A stretch of 6,211 bases of DNA from Micavibrio aeruginosavorus (lineage in GTDB: Bacteria > Pseudomonadota > Alphaproteobacteria > Micavibrionales > Micavibrionaceae): assembly GCA_003241475.1 (NCBI GenBank), contig QFQB01000111.1:1-6211 (forward strand), written 5' to 3'. Position 1 is the stretch's first letter, and every line of letters starts with the position of its first letter. The notes under the pieces were generated by a model that made no database searches, was not told the origin of the DNA, and was given only the letters and a program-made list of their open reading frames with translations. This document shows, in pieces, positions 1 to 5,530 of the stretch. Made by a program: the position numbers and the translations under genes.

Positions 1-852
1 ATGGGTACAAAAGATAAATTGGTTTCTTTCACCTATTGTCGCAAGAGTTTGGACAAGCTTTTGGACTAATTCAGGATGCAAGTGAACTTCCGGCTCATCA
101 AAAACAATAACAGCGTCACTTGGGTTTCTTAAGATTAAGTCAAAGGTGATATTAACAACCTCTCTTTCCCCTGAGCTTAATGCCTCTAACGGTAGCTTTT
201 GCCCCTCGTGTTCAAAAAACAATGTTTGCTTCTGAAGGTCAGCTTCGATCAATTTCTTGGGAGATAATAAACTGCTAAAAGCTTTTTTAAAGGGCTCCAA
301 CGGATCAGGAAAATCAAGATCCATAGTGGCCTCGCCCGACACCATGAGTTCTTTAGCCTTATCTGCAATTTGATTGTTTTGCCCTTGCACTTTCTTCAAT
401 ATGGAATGAAACGTATCTTGTCTTCTGGCTGTATACGTAGAAAAAGGCAAATCCCAAGCTGTCTCCTCCTGATATGGATCATTAAAGGAAAACGCAAAAG
501 CAAGTGGCTTAATTTTATCAAAACCTCGGTTGCTCTCAAATAATATAACCGTACTCTTTAAATTTGACCTATATCTTTTCTTCTGTAATGTAAGCAGTAA
601 TTTACGCTGATCTTCGATATGAGAAGTATCTAAAACGCTCTTCCCCCAATCTTTCCGCTCCTCATCAATTGTTGCTTCTATTATAAAAGAGATATTTTCT
701 GCGCCACCTCGAAGCTTGTTGATTACAGCATTAATTAATCTTGTTTTCCCCACTCCATTAGCACCAGCAATAACGACTATGTCTGTCAAGTTGGATACTT
801 CGAAGACCTTCACGGGCATAACATCTTTTGCATTTATGGCTTTAATTTTCAT
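1..852 (-). CDS. AAA family ATPase (ABC/OLD-like), C-terminus cut by window edge
   Basis: The first 284 codons of an ATPase are present; the frame is still open at base 1. Visible motifs are Walker A GANGVGKT (residues 30-37), an ABC-type signature LSSGERE (225-231), Walker B VIVFDEPE (248-255) followed by VHLHPEL as in OLD/AAA_15/AAA_21 ATPases, and the switch histidine in FCTH (281-284), the last codons seen. About 190 residues between Walker A and the signature form a helical insert rich in K and E. The start is ATG at 852 with AAGAGG about 6 nt upstream. No signal peptide or membrane segment is visible, so it is probably a cytoplasmic ATP-dependent sensor or clamp. Any C-terminal effector domain (TOPRIM, DUF4435, nuclease) would lie outside the window, so I give no system name. 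The ATPase call is secure; a defence role is inferred from the family and context. Confidence 0.9.
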   Translation of the reverse strand, partial: MKIKAINAKDVMPVKVFEVSNLTDIVVIAGANGVGKTRLINAVINKLRGGAENISFIIEATIDEERKDWGKSVLDTSHIEDQRKLLLTLQKKRYRSNLKSTVILFESNRGFDKIKPLAFAFSFNDPYQEETAWDLPFSTYTARRQDTFHSILKKVQGQNNQIADKAKELMVSGEATMDLDFPDPLEPFKKAFSSLLSPKKLIEADLQKQTLFFEHEGQKLPLEALSSGEREVVNITFDLILRNPSDAVIVFDEPEVHLHPELVQKLVQTLATIGERNQFIFCTH

Positions 853-877
853 TGCGCCTCTTAATCATTTATAAAAA

Positions 878-906
878 ATTGCAAGATTTAATTCTTTTTA
901 TTTCAA
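878..906 (-). promoter_or_regulatory. Putative sigma70-type promoter of the AAA ATPase
   Basis: On the minus strand TTGAAA (901-906) is followed after 17 nt by TGCAAT (878-883), about 25 nt before the ATPase start codon. The surroundings are A+T-rich. If used, the ATPase can be transcribed apart from the 211-aa gene 104 nt upstream. The boxes are imperfect (5/6 and 4/6). Confidence 0.35.
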
Positions 907-956
907 TTTATCTTCCCACACATGGCAAGGATAGCATCTAATTTAAGTAGCATTAC

Positions 957-1592
957 TTACTTTATAAAAAGCTGTATCATTGCATCCAATCTCAACCAAA
1001 CACGTTTTCCTTGGGCTGTTGTAATACGTATGGATGGATATTTATATCTTCCAGACTTTCTCATACTAATTGGGTAAGTTTTATTTCCAGCTACCAAATT
1101 TTTCTTGTCCAAGGAAATTCTAGCCTTAAAGGAAAATGATGCATGCTCTATGTTGGCATGCGCTTTTAGAACTGTCTTAATGTCTGAAAGCGTTTCACAC
1201 TTATCCAACCTCACGGGAACAGTCATATTACCATCGATCTTGGTCTTAACCGCTTTCATCTCCCAGCGATTTAACCTCTTCTGCCATATATTGAGCGGGA
1301 TCTTAAACTTAGGAAACAATGCCCGTACTTCTTCGGTAATCTCTGATTGCGTTTTACTCGGATAACCTCGCCAAGTTAAACGCTCTGCGATAGCAGGAAT
1401 AACATTGCCGAAACCATCAGGCTTTTTTGGATAACAATATCTGTTTGTTTTTAATCTGAGATTGTCGACAGCACCCTTATGGTCGTTTTTAATTTTTTCC
1501 CATTCGGCCTTTTCTACCGCTGCTAGCCGCGCTTCAATTTCTTCTATGATTTTTGCGTTTTGTTTGTATTCTGAAAGAGGTTCTTTTGACAT
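957..1592 (-). CDS. Hypothetical protein, 211 aa, basic
   Basis: I do not recognise this protein. Residues about 8-45 are rich in E, K and A and look helical or coiled-coil. Residues about 80-112 (around SEITEEVRALFPKFKIPLNI) could hold a helix-turn-helix. The C-terminal third looks beta-rich; its RYKYPSIRITTAQGKRVWLR segment (about 182-201) loosely resembles the strand pattern that precedes HNH motifs in NUMOD-type homing endonucleases, but no HNH residues follow and the protein ends soon after. That likeness is weak. The protein is lysine/arginine-rich with no membrane segment, so nucleic-acid binding is plausible but unproven. The start ATG at 1592 has no strong Shine-Dalgarno (only GGGCG at about 6-10 nt). 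It reads toward the AAA ATPase on the same strand, 104 nt away, so the two may form one module. Base composition is more A+T-rich than the genes to the right. Confidence 0.7.
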   Translation of the reverse strand: MSKEPLSEYKQNAKIIEEIEARLAAVEKAEWEKIKNDHKGAVDNLRLKTNRYCYPKKPDGFGNVIPAIAERLTWRGYPSKTQSEITEEVRALFPKFKIPLNIWQKRLNRWEMKAVKTKIDGNMTVPVRLDKCETLSDIKTVLKAHANIEHASFSFKARISLDKKNLVAGNKTYPISMRKSGRYKYPSIRITTAQGKRVWLRLDAMIQLFIK

Positions 1593-1692
1593 TCTACGCC
1601 CGCATATATTCGTTATAACTATTTATACTATGTATTTAGAATTTTGGTACAAATTTTAGACCCTATACACCCTCGGCCCACCTTTAAGAACT

Positions 1693-2034
1693 TTATAAAG
1701 CCAGTAAAACCAAGAAGATAATGCCCATCAGCGGCACTCCAGCCACGGCGATTATAAGCCTAAACGGATACGGAAGGCGAAGGACGCCTAAAAAGATAGC
1801 TCCGGCGACCAATCCCAGCACAGCCAATCCTCCGCCCTCAACCCCACGGACAGCAAATGCCGCTCCCAATGCCAGCAGAGGCAAGATCAGGTTCGATAGA
1901 ACACCCAAACGAGTTAGATATGTATGCACCCGCAAATTTGCGATCTGCGCTCCAATACTGGAATTAATCTCTTTGGCAATCAGCCCAGCCGAGGCAAAAG
2001 CCATGCCGAGAAGGAAGGATGCGACAAACAGCAT
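1693..2034 (-). CDS. Small polytopic membrane protein, 113 aa
   Basis: A strongly hydrophobic protein with about four predicted membrane spans (residues 2-20, 44-63, 67-85, 91-112) and a short polar loop at 21-42 (KEINSSIGAQIANLRVHTYL). I recognise no family motif. The start ATG at 2034 lies 3 nt after the stop of the upstream 58-codon gene, and AAGGTAAGG overlapping that stop serves as ribosome binding site, so the two are almost certainly translated together. The long open frame on the opposite strand (1721-2164) is a shadow: its product is a proline/asparagine/threonine-rich sequence without recognisable features, while this frame gives coherent membrane helices. Sitting downstream of an RT defence-type gene it might be a membrane effector, but a housekeeping or cargo membrane protein is equally possible. 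Confidence 0.75.
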   Translation of the reverse strand: MLFVASFLLGMAFASAGLIAKEINSSIGAQIANLRVHTYLTRLGVLSNLILPLLALGAAFAVRGVEGGGLAVLGLVAGAIFLGVLRLPYPFRLIIAVAGVPLMGIIFLVLLAL

Positions 2035-2037
2035 ACC

Positions 2038-2214
2038 TTACCTTGCCGACTTACTTTTTGTGATCCAGCGGTCCCCTAACATTCCCATAAGGATAAAAAG
2101 CAACCCAATGCCTCCGGTCAGAACAACGAAGACAACGCAAATTATCGCTTTTCTTAACGGATGACTTACCCCGAAAAGCTTCTTTCTTTTTGCAACCTGT
2201 ATATTATCACTCAT
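2038..2214 (-). CDS. Small single-span membrane protein, 58 aa
   Basis: A short gene whose product starts MSDNIQVAKRKKLFG and ends KSKSAR. One hydrophobic span covers about residues 23-46 (IICVVFVVLTGGIGLLFILM), flanked by positively charged stretches (KRKKLF and RK before it, KSKSAR after it). GGGAG lies about 10 nt before the ATG, a slightly long spacing. It begins about 25 nt after the U-tract of the terminator at 2239-2271 and its stop is 3 nt from the start of the 113-aa membrane gene, so the two form an operon. No family is recognised. Tandem small membrane proteins could be a two-part complex, a holin-like or effector pair, or unrelated cargo. Confidence 0.65.
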   Translation of the reverse strand: MSDNIQVAKRKKLFGVSHPLRKAIICVVFVVLTGGIGLLFILMGMLGDRWITKSKSAR

Positions 2215-2238
2215 AATCTATTTTCTCCCGATTGACTG

Positions 2239-2271
2239 AAATAAAACGGCCATCAGATTGCTCTGATGACC
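2239..2271 (-). terminator. Rho-independent terminator before the membrane-protein operon
   Basis: On the minus strand GGTCATCAGA (2271-2262) pairs with TCTGATGGCC (2257-2248), 10 bp with a single G-U pair, closed by the tetraloop GCAA (GNRA type) and followed by GTTTTATTT (2247-2239). It would end transcripts coming from the RT gene or from the structured RNA at 2239-2436. The 63-codon frame starting at GTG 2398 runs straight through it, which argues against that frame being a gene. Confidence 0.8.
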
Positions 2272-2436
2272 GGGGAGTAGTAACCGTCTTGTGAACGGCC
2301 AGCGTATTCACGCTAGGCGTTGTTGTATTTCGCTGCTCCCCGACCCAAGTCGAGAAAGCAGCATCATTGGTATCGGCCCGATGCTGTATTGGCCGCACAA
2401 GAGGGGTTACTAGGCCCCTAAAGCAAAAGCTTCAAC
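2239..2436 (-). ncRNA. Candidate structured ncRNA downstream of the reverse transcriptase
   Basis: This stretch between the RT stop and the membrane operon folds on paper into successive stems (minus strand): AGGGG/CCCCT (2419-2415 with 2406-2402); CAGCATC/GATGCTG, 7 perfect bp (2386-2380 with 2365-2359); CGAC-TTGG-GTCG (2352-2341); a closing stem GGGAG/CTCCC (2340-2336 with 2277-2273) that encloses CAGCG/CGCTG (2335-2331 with 2304-2300, itself holding ACGC-CTA-GCGT at 2320-2310) and CCGT/ACGG (2298-2295 with 2287-2284); then the terminator hairpin. The closing stem ends right beside the terminator, as in many independent small RNAs. It could be a separate RNA of about 195 nt or the 3' UTR of the RT mRNA. 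RNA partners are common for DRT-type RTs, but the published DRT2 and DRT9 RNAs lie upstream of the RT gene. The 5' end is not determined. Confidence 0.45.
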
Positions 2437-2440
2437 GGAG

Positions 2441-2469
2441 ACGCTAAAAGAAGGTTTTTAAGCAGTCAA
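2441..2469 (-). promoter_or_regulatory. Weak candidate promoter for the downstream RNA
   Basis: TTGACT (2469-2464) lies just 4 nt past the RT stop codon and is followed after 17 nt by TAGCGT (2446-2441), a good -35 with a poor -10 (3/6). A second weak pair, TTGAAG (2435-2430), 17 nt, TAGTAA (2412-2407), lies further in. Either would make the structured region an independent transcript; neither is convincing alone. Confidence 0.25.
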
Positions 2470-2472
2470 CGG

Positions 2473-3936
2473 TTAATTCGAAGAATTGGCGTTTTCACGG
2501 GCGATCCGTTCGCGTCGTCTTTTGACCGCCCGGCGAATGAATTTGTCCGTTTTCTTAATTTGCGCATCTAAGCTTTGAGGCTTTTCAAATGCATCAGCAA
2601 CACGCAGCGCATAGTTCATGAAGCCTTTTTCTTCCTTGGGGTTCCATGTAGTAGCTTGCCTATGTGACTTTGTCTTATAGATGGAACGCGTGTCTATTTT
2701 GCCGTGATCTTTACGACGGTGCGCTTGAGCAATTGCCTGCACGGTTTTACCGCGATCTTTAGATAGGCTGCTGTTACGAATATGAACACCATTAGAGGAA
2801 AGGTGAAAACCCAGATACTGAATGCGTGCGGGTGTTTTTCCATCCTCTTTCAAAACAACCAACTTCCCATCATGCGTCTGAACGATCGCATTTTCCGTTT
2901 TGGTATCGTTTATTGCGACACTAGTTCCGCAACACGTTCTTAACACGTCACCCACGATGATGCGCATTTCCTGATGGGAAAGTTCGGGGTATGCAAGAAA
3001 TATGTCATCAGAATAGCGTAGATATAACCCGCCCAGCTTATCCATTACGGCTTTCATAGCCACATCGAACTCTAACATGAATATGTTTGAAAGAAGTCCC
3101 GCAATTGATGACCCCTGTGCAATGCCGGTAATATCGAGCTGGCCTTTAGGATGTATAAGCCGCCCACCTTTGGATTTTAAGTCTTCATGTAAGGCACGCA
3201 ATTGTTTGTAATCGCAAATACGGTTACGGCGACTTCCACCGCTGGCGGGGTCCAACTTATGCAAGCGCGGATTGTCAGCAAAGTTATCGTTGAACTCAGC
3301 GATCAAATCGTCCTCTTCAACATAGGTAAAATTTGTAAGCTGCCTGTATAGTGTTTCATGATCGGCTGGAAGCGTCTGCGAACCTAAAATAGCTGCCCAA
3401 TTGGCCTTCAGCACACCAGCATCAAGGCGATCAAAAAATTTGCTGAGGTCAAAACAAGAGACATTTGCTTTACCTATCGTTTGCAGAAATGCAAAAGCAT
3501 CGCGTGCAAATTGGATATTAGAGCACCTCTTACCGTTACGTGAAACAGAACGATAAGCCAAAACGCTTTGTTGCAGACCTCGGACCTCCAAAGCCTTCGT
3601 ATAGCTTTCAAGTAGCTGCGCCGTGTAATAGCTGTATATGTAGCCATCTATGTGTGACGCATAGAAAATGTTACGCGGCTTTGATTTGACGCGCAGCTTC
3701 GGCTTTGCATTTTGAGGCTTTCCGTTTTGCTTCCAAAGCTTTTCAGCAGCAAGATCGCGCTGAATTTTTCTTCCTACTTTGATGTAGTGAATGAACGGTG
3801 AGAATTTATGTTTGGCTATGTTTGCAGGGTCTTTAACATACCGTGTAGCCTCTGCCAGCGTTAAGGCGTAATCGAAATGGAGATAACCCTTCTTCGAATA
3901 CCACGGATGTTTTTTCTTTTTACGGGGCTTGCTCAT
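2473..3936 (-). CDS. Reverse transcriptase, UG/DRT defence type (DRT2-like)
   Basis: A 487-aa RNA-directed DNA polymerase. It starts with a basic tract (PRKKKKHPWYSKKGYLHFD), then a long N-terminal region with RNIFYASHIDGYIYSYY (89-104) and SVLAYRS (124-130). The RT core follows: motif A CFDLSKFFD (161-169, catalytic Asp163), motif B GIAQGSSIAG (271-280), motif C YSDD (308-311, Asp310/Asp311), NDTKTEN (343-349) at motif D, and YLGFHLS (374-380) at motif E. All catalytic aspartates are present. The C-terminal about 100 residues are K/R-rich (KKTDKFIRRAVKRRRERIAR, 461-480) and probably bind RNA. There is no maturase, endonuclease, integrase or RNase H domain, so it is not a group II intron or LTR element. 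The motif set and single-gene setting fit the UG/DRT RTs; from memory DRT2-like is closest, with DRT9 or an undescribed UG branch as alternatives. ATG 3936 has AGAGG 7 nt upstream. It follows a structured non-coding stretch that may be its template. Confidence 0.88.
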   Translation of the reverse strand: MSKPRKKKKHPWYSKKGYLHFDYALTLAEATRYVKDPANIAKHKFSPFIHYIKVGRKIQRDLAAEKLWKQNGKPQNAKPKLRVKSKPRNIFYASHIDGYIYSYYTAQLLESYTKALEVRGLQQSVLAYRSVSRNGKRCSNIQFARDAFAFLQTIGKANVSCFDLSKFFDRLDAGVLKANWAAILGSQTLPADHETLYRQLTNFTYVEEDDLIAEFNDNFADNPRLHKLDPASGGSRRNRICDYKQLRALHEDLKSKGGRLIHPKGQLDITGIAQGSSIAGLLSNIFMLEFDVAMKAVMDKLGGLYLRYSDDIFLAYPELSHQEMRIIVGDVLRTCCGTSVAINDTKTENAIVQTHDGKLVVLKEDGKTPARIQYLGFHLSSNGVHIRNSSLSKDRGKTVQAIAQAHRRKDHGKIDTRSIYKTKSHRQATTWNPKEEKGFMNYALRVADAFEKPQSLDAQIKKTDKFIRRAVKRRRERIARENANSSN

Positions 3937-4046
3937 ATGGTGGCCTCTACATGCACTAAGGGAGGACCGGACAACGGCATGTCCATATGGTCCTCCCTTA
4001 ACTTAACCAAAACCCAGTAATTCTGGTGGCCGGATTGTTTCGGCAT
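3933..4046 (-). other. 37-codon leader frame overlapping the RT start (ATGA); possible neo-like frame
   Basis: Within the candidate upstream RNA an ATG at 4046, preceded by GTAGG with 5 nt spacing, opens a frame of 37 codons (starts MPKQSGHQNYWVLVK, ends VHVEATI) whose TGA overlaps the RT ATG as ATGA. The frame is stop-free from 4052 to 3936. One reading is a short leader peptide coupled to RT translation. The other is that, as in DRT2, an ncRNA segment is copied repeatedly and read as an endless frame. Against coding: much of it is also the stem at 3957-4000, and a 117-nt stop-free stretch is not rare. Confidence 0.25.
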
Positions 4047-4123
4047 GCTGACCTACTCTTACCCCGTCCGTTGAACTTTACCTCTGCGGAGCCACTGGCT
4101 CCTCCGCTTCAGCTAGCCGTGAC
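3957..4123 (-). ncRNA. Candidate ncRNA upstream of the reverse transcriptase (possible RT template)
   Basis: Between a perfect TATAAT box and the RT start codon lies about 185 nt with several stems (minus strand): GCGGAG/CTCCGC extended by CC/GG with a 3-nt bulge (4107-4086); GCCG-AAACAATC-CGGC (4044-4029); CCAG-AATTA-CTGG (4026-4014); and a long terminal hairpin at 4000-3957, made of 12 bp TAAGGGAGGACC/GGTCCTCCCTTA, an ATAT bulge on one side, then GGACA/TGTCC with a 6-nt loop. The terminal hairpin has no U-tract, so it is not a terminator and readthrough into the RT is expected. DRT2 and DRT9 systems carry a structured RNA of roughly this size at this position, which the RT copies; that is the basis for the call. 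The ends are estimates: a start about 7 nt past the -10, and an end at the hairpin base. Confidence 0.5.
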
Positions 4124-4128
4124 ACGCG

Positions 4129-4158
4129 ATTATAACGCCGCGTATCGTCTTGCATGAA
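4129..4158 (-). promoter_or_regulatory. Putative promoter of the upstream ncRNA and RT gene
   Basis: A perfect -10 box TATAAT (4134-4129) is preceded after 18 nt by TTCATG (4158-4153), a weak -35 (3/6). Transcription would begin near 4122, about 185 nt before the RT start. The -10 lies in one arm of an 8-bp inverted repeat (ATTATAAC/GTTATAAT, 4129-4136 and 4163-4170) that could be a regulator site. Confidence 0.45.
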
Positions 4159-4218
4159 TTGTGTTATAATGCTCATTAAGGAATTTATCGCTCAATGTTT
4201 CACATAACTATCACGTTT

Positions 4219-4260
4219 CATGCTTCTCACGTTGGTCAAACGACCATCGGATCAAGCATG
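4219..4260. repeat. Symmetric double inverted repeat between integrase and RT
   Basis: CATGCTT (4219-4225) and AAGCATG (4254-4260) flank, at exactly 7 nt on each side, an inner inverted repeat TGGTC (4233-4237) AAAC GACCA (4242-4246). TCACGTT also occurs as a direct repeat at 4211-4217 and 4227-4233. The exact symmetry suggests a protein-binding site (excisionase, integrase arm or repressor) or a structured transcript. Function is unknown. Confidence 0.4.
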
Positions 4261-4261
4261 C

Positions 4262-4290
4262 GATTTGCAGGAAGAATGTTCTTGCAAATC
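4262..4290. repeat. Inverted repeat GATTTGCA/TGCAAATC
   Basis: GATTTGCA (4262-4269) and TGCAAATC (4283-4290) form a perfect 8-bp inverted repeat, with AGAA-TG-TTCT inside and a 3-nt bulge on one arm. It adjoins the symmetric element at 4219-4260 and begins about 100 nt past the integrase stop. There is no T-run on either side, so it is not an intrinsic terminator. It could be a recombination-arm or repressor site. From 4291 to the integrase stop at 4388 I see only A+T-rich sequence. Confidence 0.4.
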
Positions 4291-4387
4291 TGCGATCATC
4301 ACCATTTTCAGGTTACGTAGAATATAGCGATTTACTGACTGAAAAGCAATAAAATAATAGTTGCATACAGGCAAGCATCGTCCCTTA

Positions 4388-5383
4388 TTACGACAATTTA
4401 CTGGCAACAGCCTCTGCCTTAAGGTGCGTATAACGGAACAGCATACGAAAGTCCCTATGGCCTGAGATTAACGCCACTTCCGGAACGGACAGACCACGTT
4501 CAAAAAAACGGCTGATTGCTTCATGGCGGAAGTCATGGAAATGCAGGTCTTCAATACCGGATCGCTTTAGCAACCTCTGCCATGCCAGCTTTGCGGCATT
4601 ATCGGACAGAGGAAACGGCCTGTATTTATCCGCCTCGTCTTCCTGCTGTAACTCCTTCAATATCTCCACGGCGTTCACGGTCAGCGGAATTGTCCGGCTA
4701 TGCCCGTTCTTCGTGATCGGAATAAACAGAGTCCTGCTGTCGTAATCAATATCCGCCCATCGAAGGCGTAATATCTCCCCTCGTCTCATACCCGTTTCAA
4801 TTGCAAAGTTCATAAGCGGCTTGATAAGATCGTTACGACTTGTCTCCATAGCCTCCATCAAAGCCTGATATTCTTCGCCTGTCAGTCTCCGGCTTCGGGC
4901 ATTGTTCACTTTGAGTTTCTTGACCTTGCCTAATGGGTTCTGCCGGATCGGTATATCCCAGTCCCGTTCAGCCACATCGAAGGCATGTTTGATAATGCTA
5001 AGTTCGCGGTTCACCGTCCCAGGCTTGACCTGCTTTAACCGTTTGTCCCGGTACGTCACGAAATGAGAGGCCGTGATCTGGGCTAGGGTCAGCTTGGCTA
5101 TGGGCTGGCGCAAGAAGGCATTGAGCAAATACGTCTCTGTATCCGCGCTACGCTTCCTGACGGTTATCTCGTCGCGGTAGCGTTCCACTATGTCCTTGAG
5201 CCTGTAACCGTCCAGAACCTTTACAGGGGTCGGCAAATCGCCCCTGTCGGCTTTCGTCTCCATATGCCTTGCCCATTGCTCGGCATCCGTTCTCTTGTGA
5301 AATGTCCGGCTGACAGGGACAAAGCCCTTACGCCGTATCTGTGCTTCAAATTTACCGTTCCGAAGCTTCCGTATCGCAGCCAT
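4388..5383 (-). CDS. Tyrosine recombinase / phage-type integrase
   Basis: This site-specific recombinase probably inserts and excises the element at the adjacent tRNA-Pro. With ATG 5383 as start it has 331 residues. An N-terminal arm-binding module (about 1-50, AAIRKLRNGKFEAQIRRKG) is followed by a SAM-like core-binding domain (about 60-150) and the catalytic domain with every expected residue: Arg200 in TGMRRGE, Lys225 in ITKNGHSR, His283-x-x-Arg286 in HFHDFRHEA, His309 in SGHRD and nucleophile Tyr318 in FRYTH. Length and motifs are normal, so the enzyme is probably active. A GTG at 5395 would add four residues, but ATG 5383 is preferred because GAGG (5393-5390) sits 6 nt before it and nothing precedes the GTG. 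It ends in tandem TAA stops. It reads away from the tRNA 3' end, the standard layout of a tRNA-targeted island. Confidence 0.95.
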   Translation of the reverse strand: MAAIRKLRNGKFEAQIRRKGFVPVSRTFHKRTDAEQWARHMETKADRGDLPTPVKVLDGYRLKDIVERYRDEITVRKRSADTETYLLNAFLRQPIAKLTLAQITASHFVTYRDKRLKQVKPGTVNRELSIIKHAFDVAERDWDIPIRQNPLGKVKKLKVNNARSRRLTGEEYQALMEAMETSRNDLIKPLMNFAIETGMRRGEILRLRWADIDYDSRTLFIPITKNGHSRTIPLTVNAVEILKELQQEDEADKYRPFPLSDNAAKLAWQRLLKRSGIEDLHFHDFRHEAISRFFERGLSVPEVALISGHRDFRMLFRYTHLKAEAVASKLS

Positions 5384-5395
5384 CCTTAGCCTCAC

Positions 5396-5415
5396 TGTGG
5401 ATAGAGTGTGGATAG
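5396..5415. repeat. Tandem 9-bp direct repeat upstream of the integrase
   Basis: TGTGGATAG occurs at 5396-5404 and 5407-5415, an 11-bp period (about one helical turn); on the minus strand it reads CTATCCACA twice. Each copy is 8/9 to the DnaA box TTATCCACA. It lies right before the integrase start, so it may be an integrase/excisionase arm site or operator, or a pair of DnaA-box-like sites. Confidence 0.4.
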
Positions 5416-5482
5416 GCTGTTTTGATGATTTTGGAGTTATTCTGATACAGACCCTAAGTCACTGGTAAGACTCAGGAAAAAT

Positions 5483-5530
5483 TGGTCGGGGTGACAAGAT
5501 TTGAACTTGCGACCCCTTGCACCCCATGCA
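5483..5530. other. Probable integration (att) site at the 3' part of tRNA-Pro
   Basis: Elements with a tyrosine recombinase adjoining a tRNA usually cross over in the anticodon or T-arm to 3'-end segment of that tRNA. The integrase here is the first gene past the tRNA 3' end. No second copy of the tRNA 3' end is present elsewhere in the window, so the other junction lies left of base 1 and the exact core cannot be set. Confidence 0.45.

Noticed and set aside
1105..1659. Plus-strand open frames of 86 and 65 codons
   Set aside because: They lie antisense to the 211-aa gene and its upstream region, lack ribosome binding sites and show no domain; treated as chance frames.
1721..2164. 147-codon plus-strand open frame
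   Set aside because: Shadow of the two membrane genes on the minus strand; the product is P/T/N-rich low-complexity sequence with no domain, while the opposite strand encodes coherent membrane spans.
2207..2398. 63-codon minus-strand frame starting at GTG 2398 and overlapping the 58-aa gene start
   Set aside because: It runs through a strong terminator and coincides with a dense set of RNA stems; it has no good ribosome binding site and no recognisable protein character. It is better explained as structured non-coding sequence.
2473..3936. RT as a group II intron maturase, retron or diversity-generating element
   Set aside because: No maturase X or HNH domain and no domain V-like intron end was seen; no retron-type inverted a1/a2 pair with a branching G was recognised; no template/variable repeat pair is visible in the window.
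3957..4000. Long hairpin before the RT as an intrinsic terminator
   Set aside because: The stem is strong but is followed by GTGCATGTAGAGG, with no U-tract on the minus strand, so it should not terminate transcription into the RT.
4516..4716. 66-codon plus-strand frame inside the integrase
   Set aside because: Antisense shadow of the integrase, whose catalytic motifs prove the minus-strand frame.
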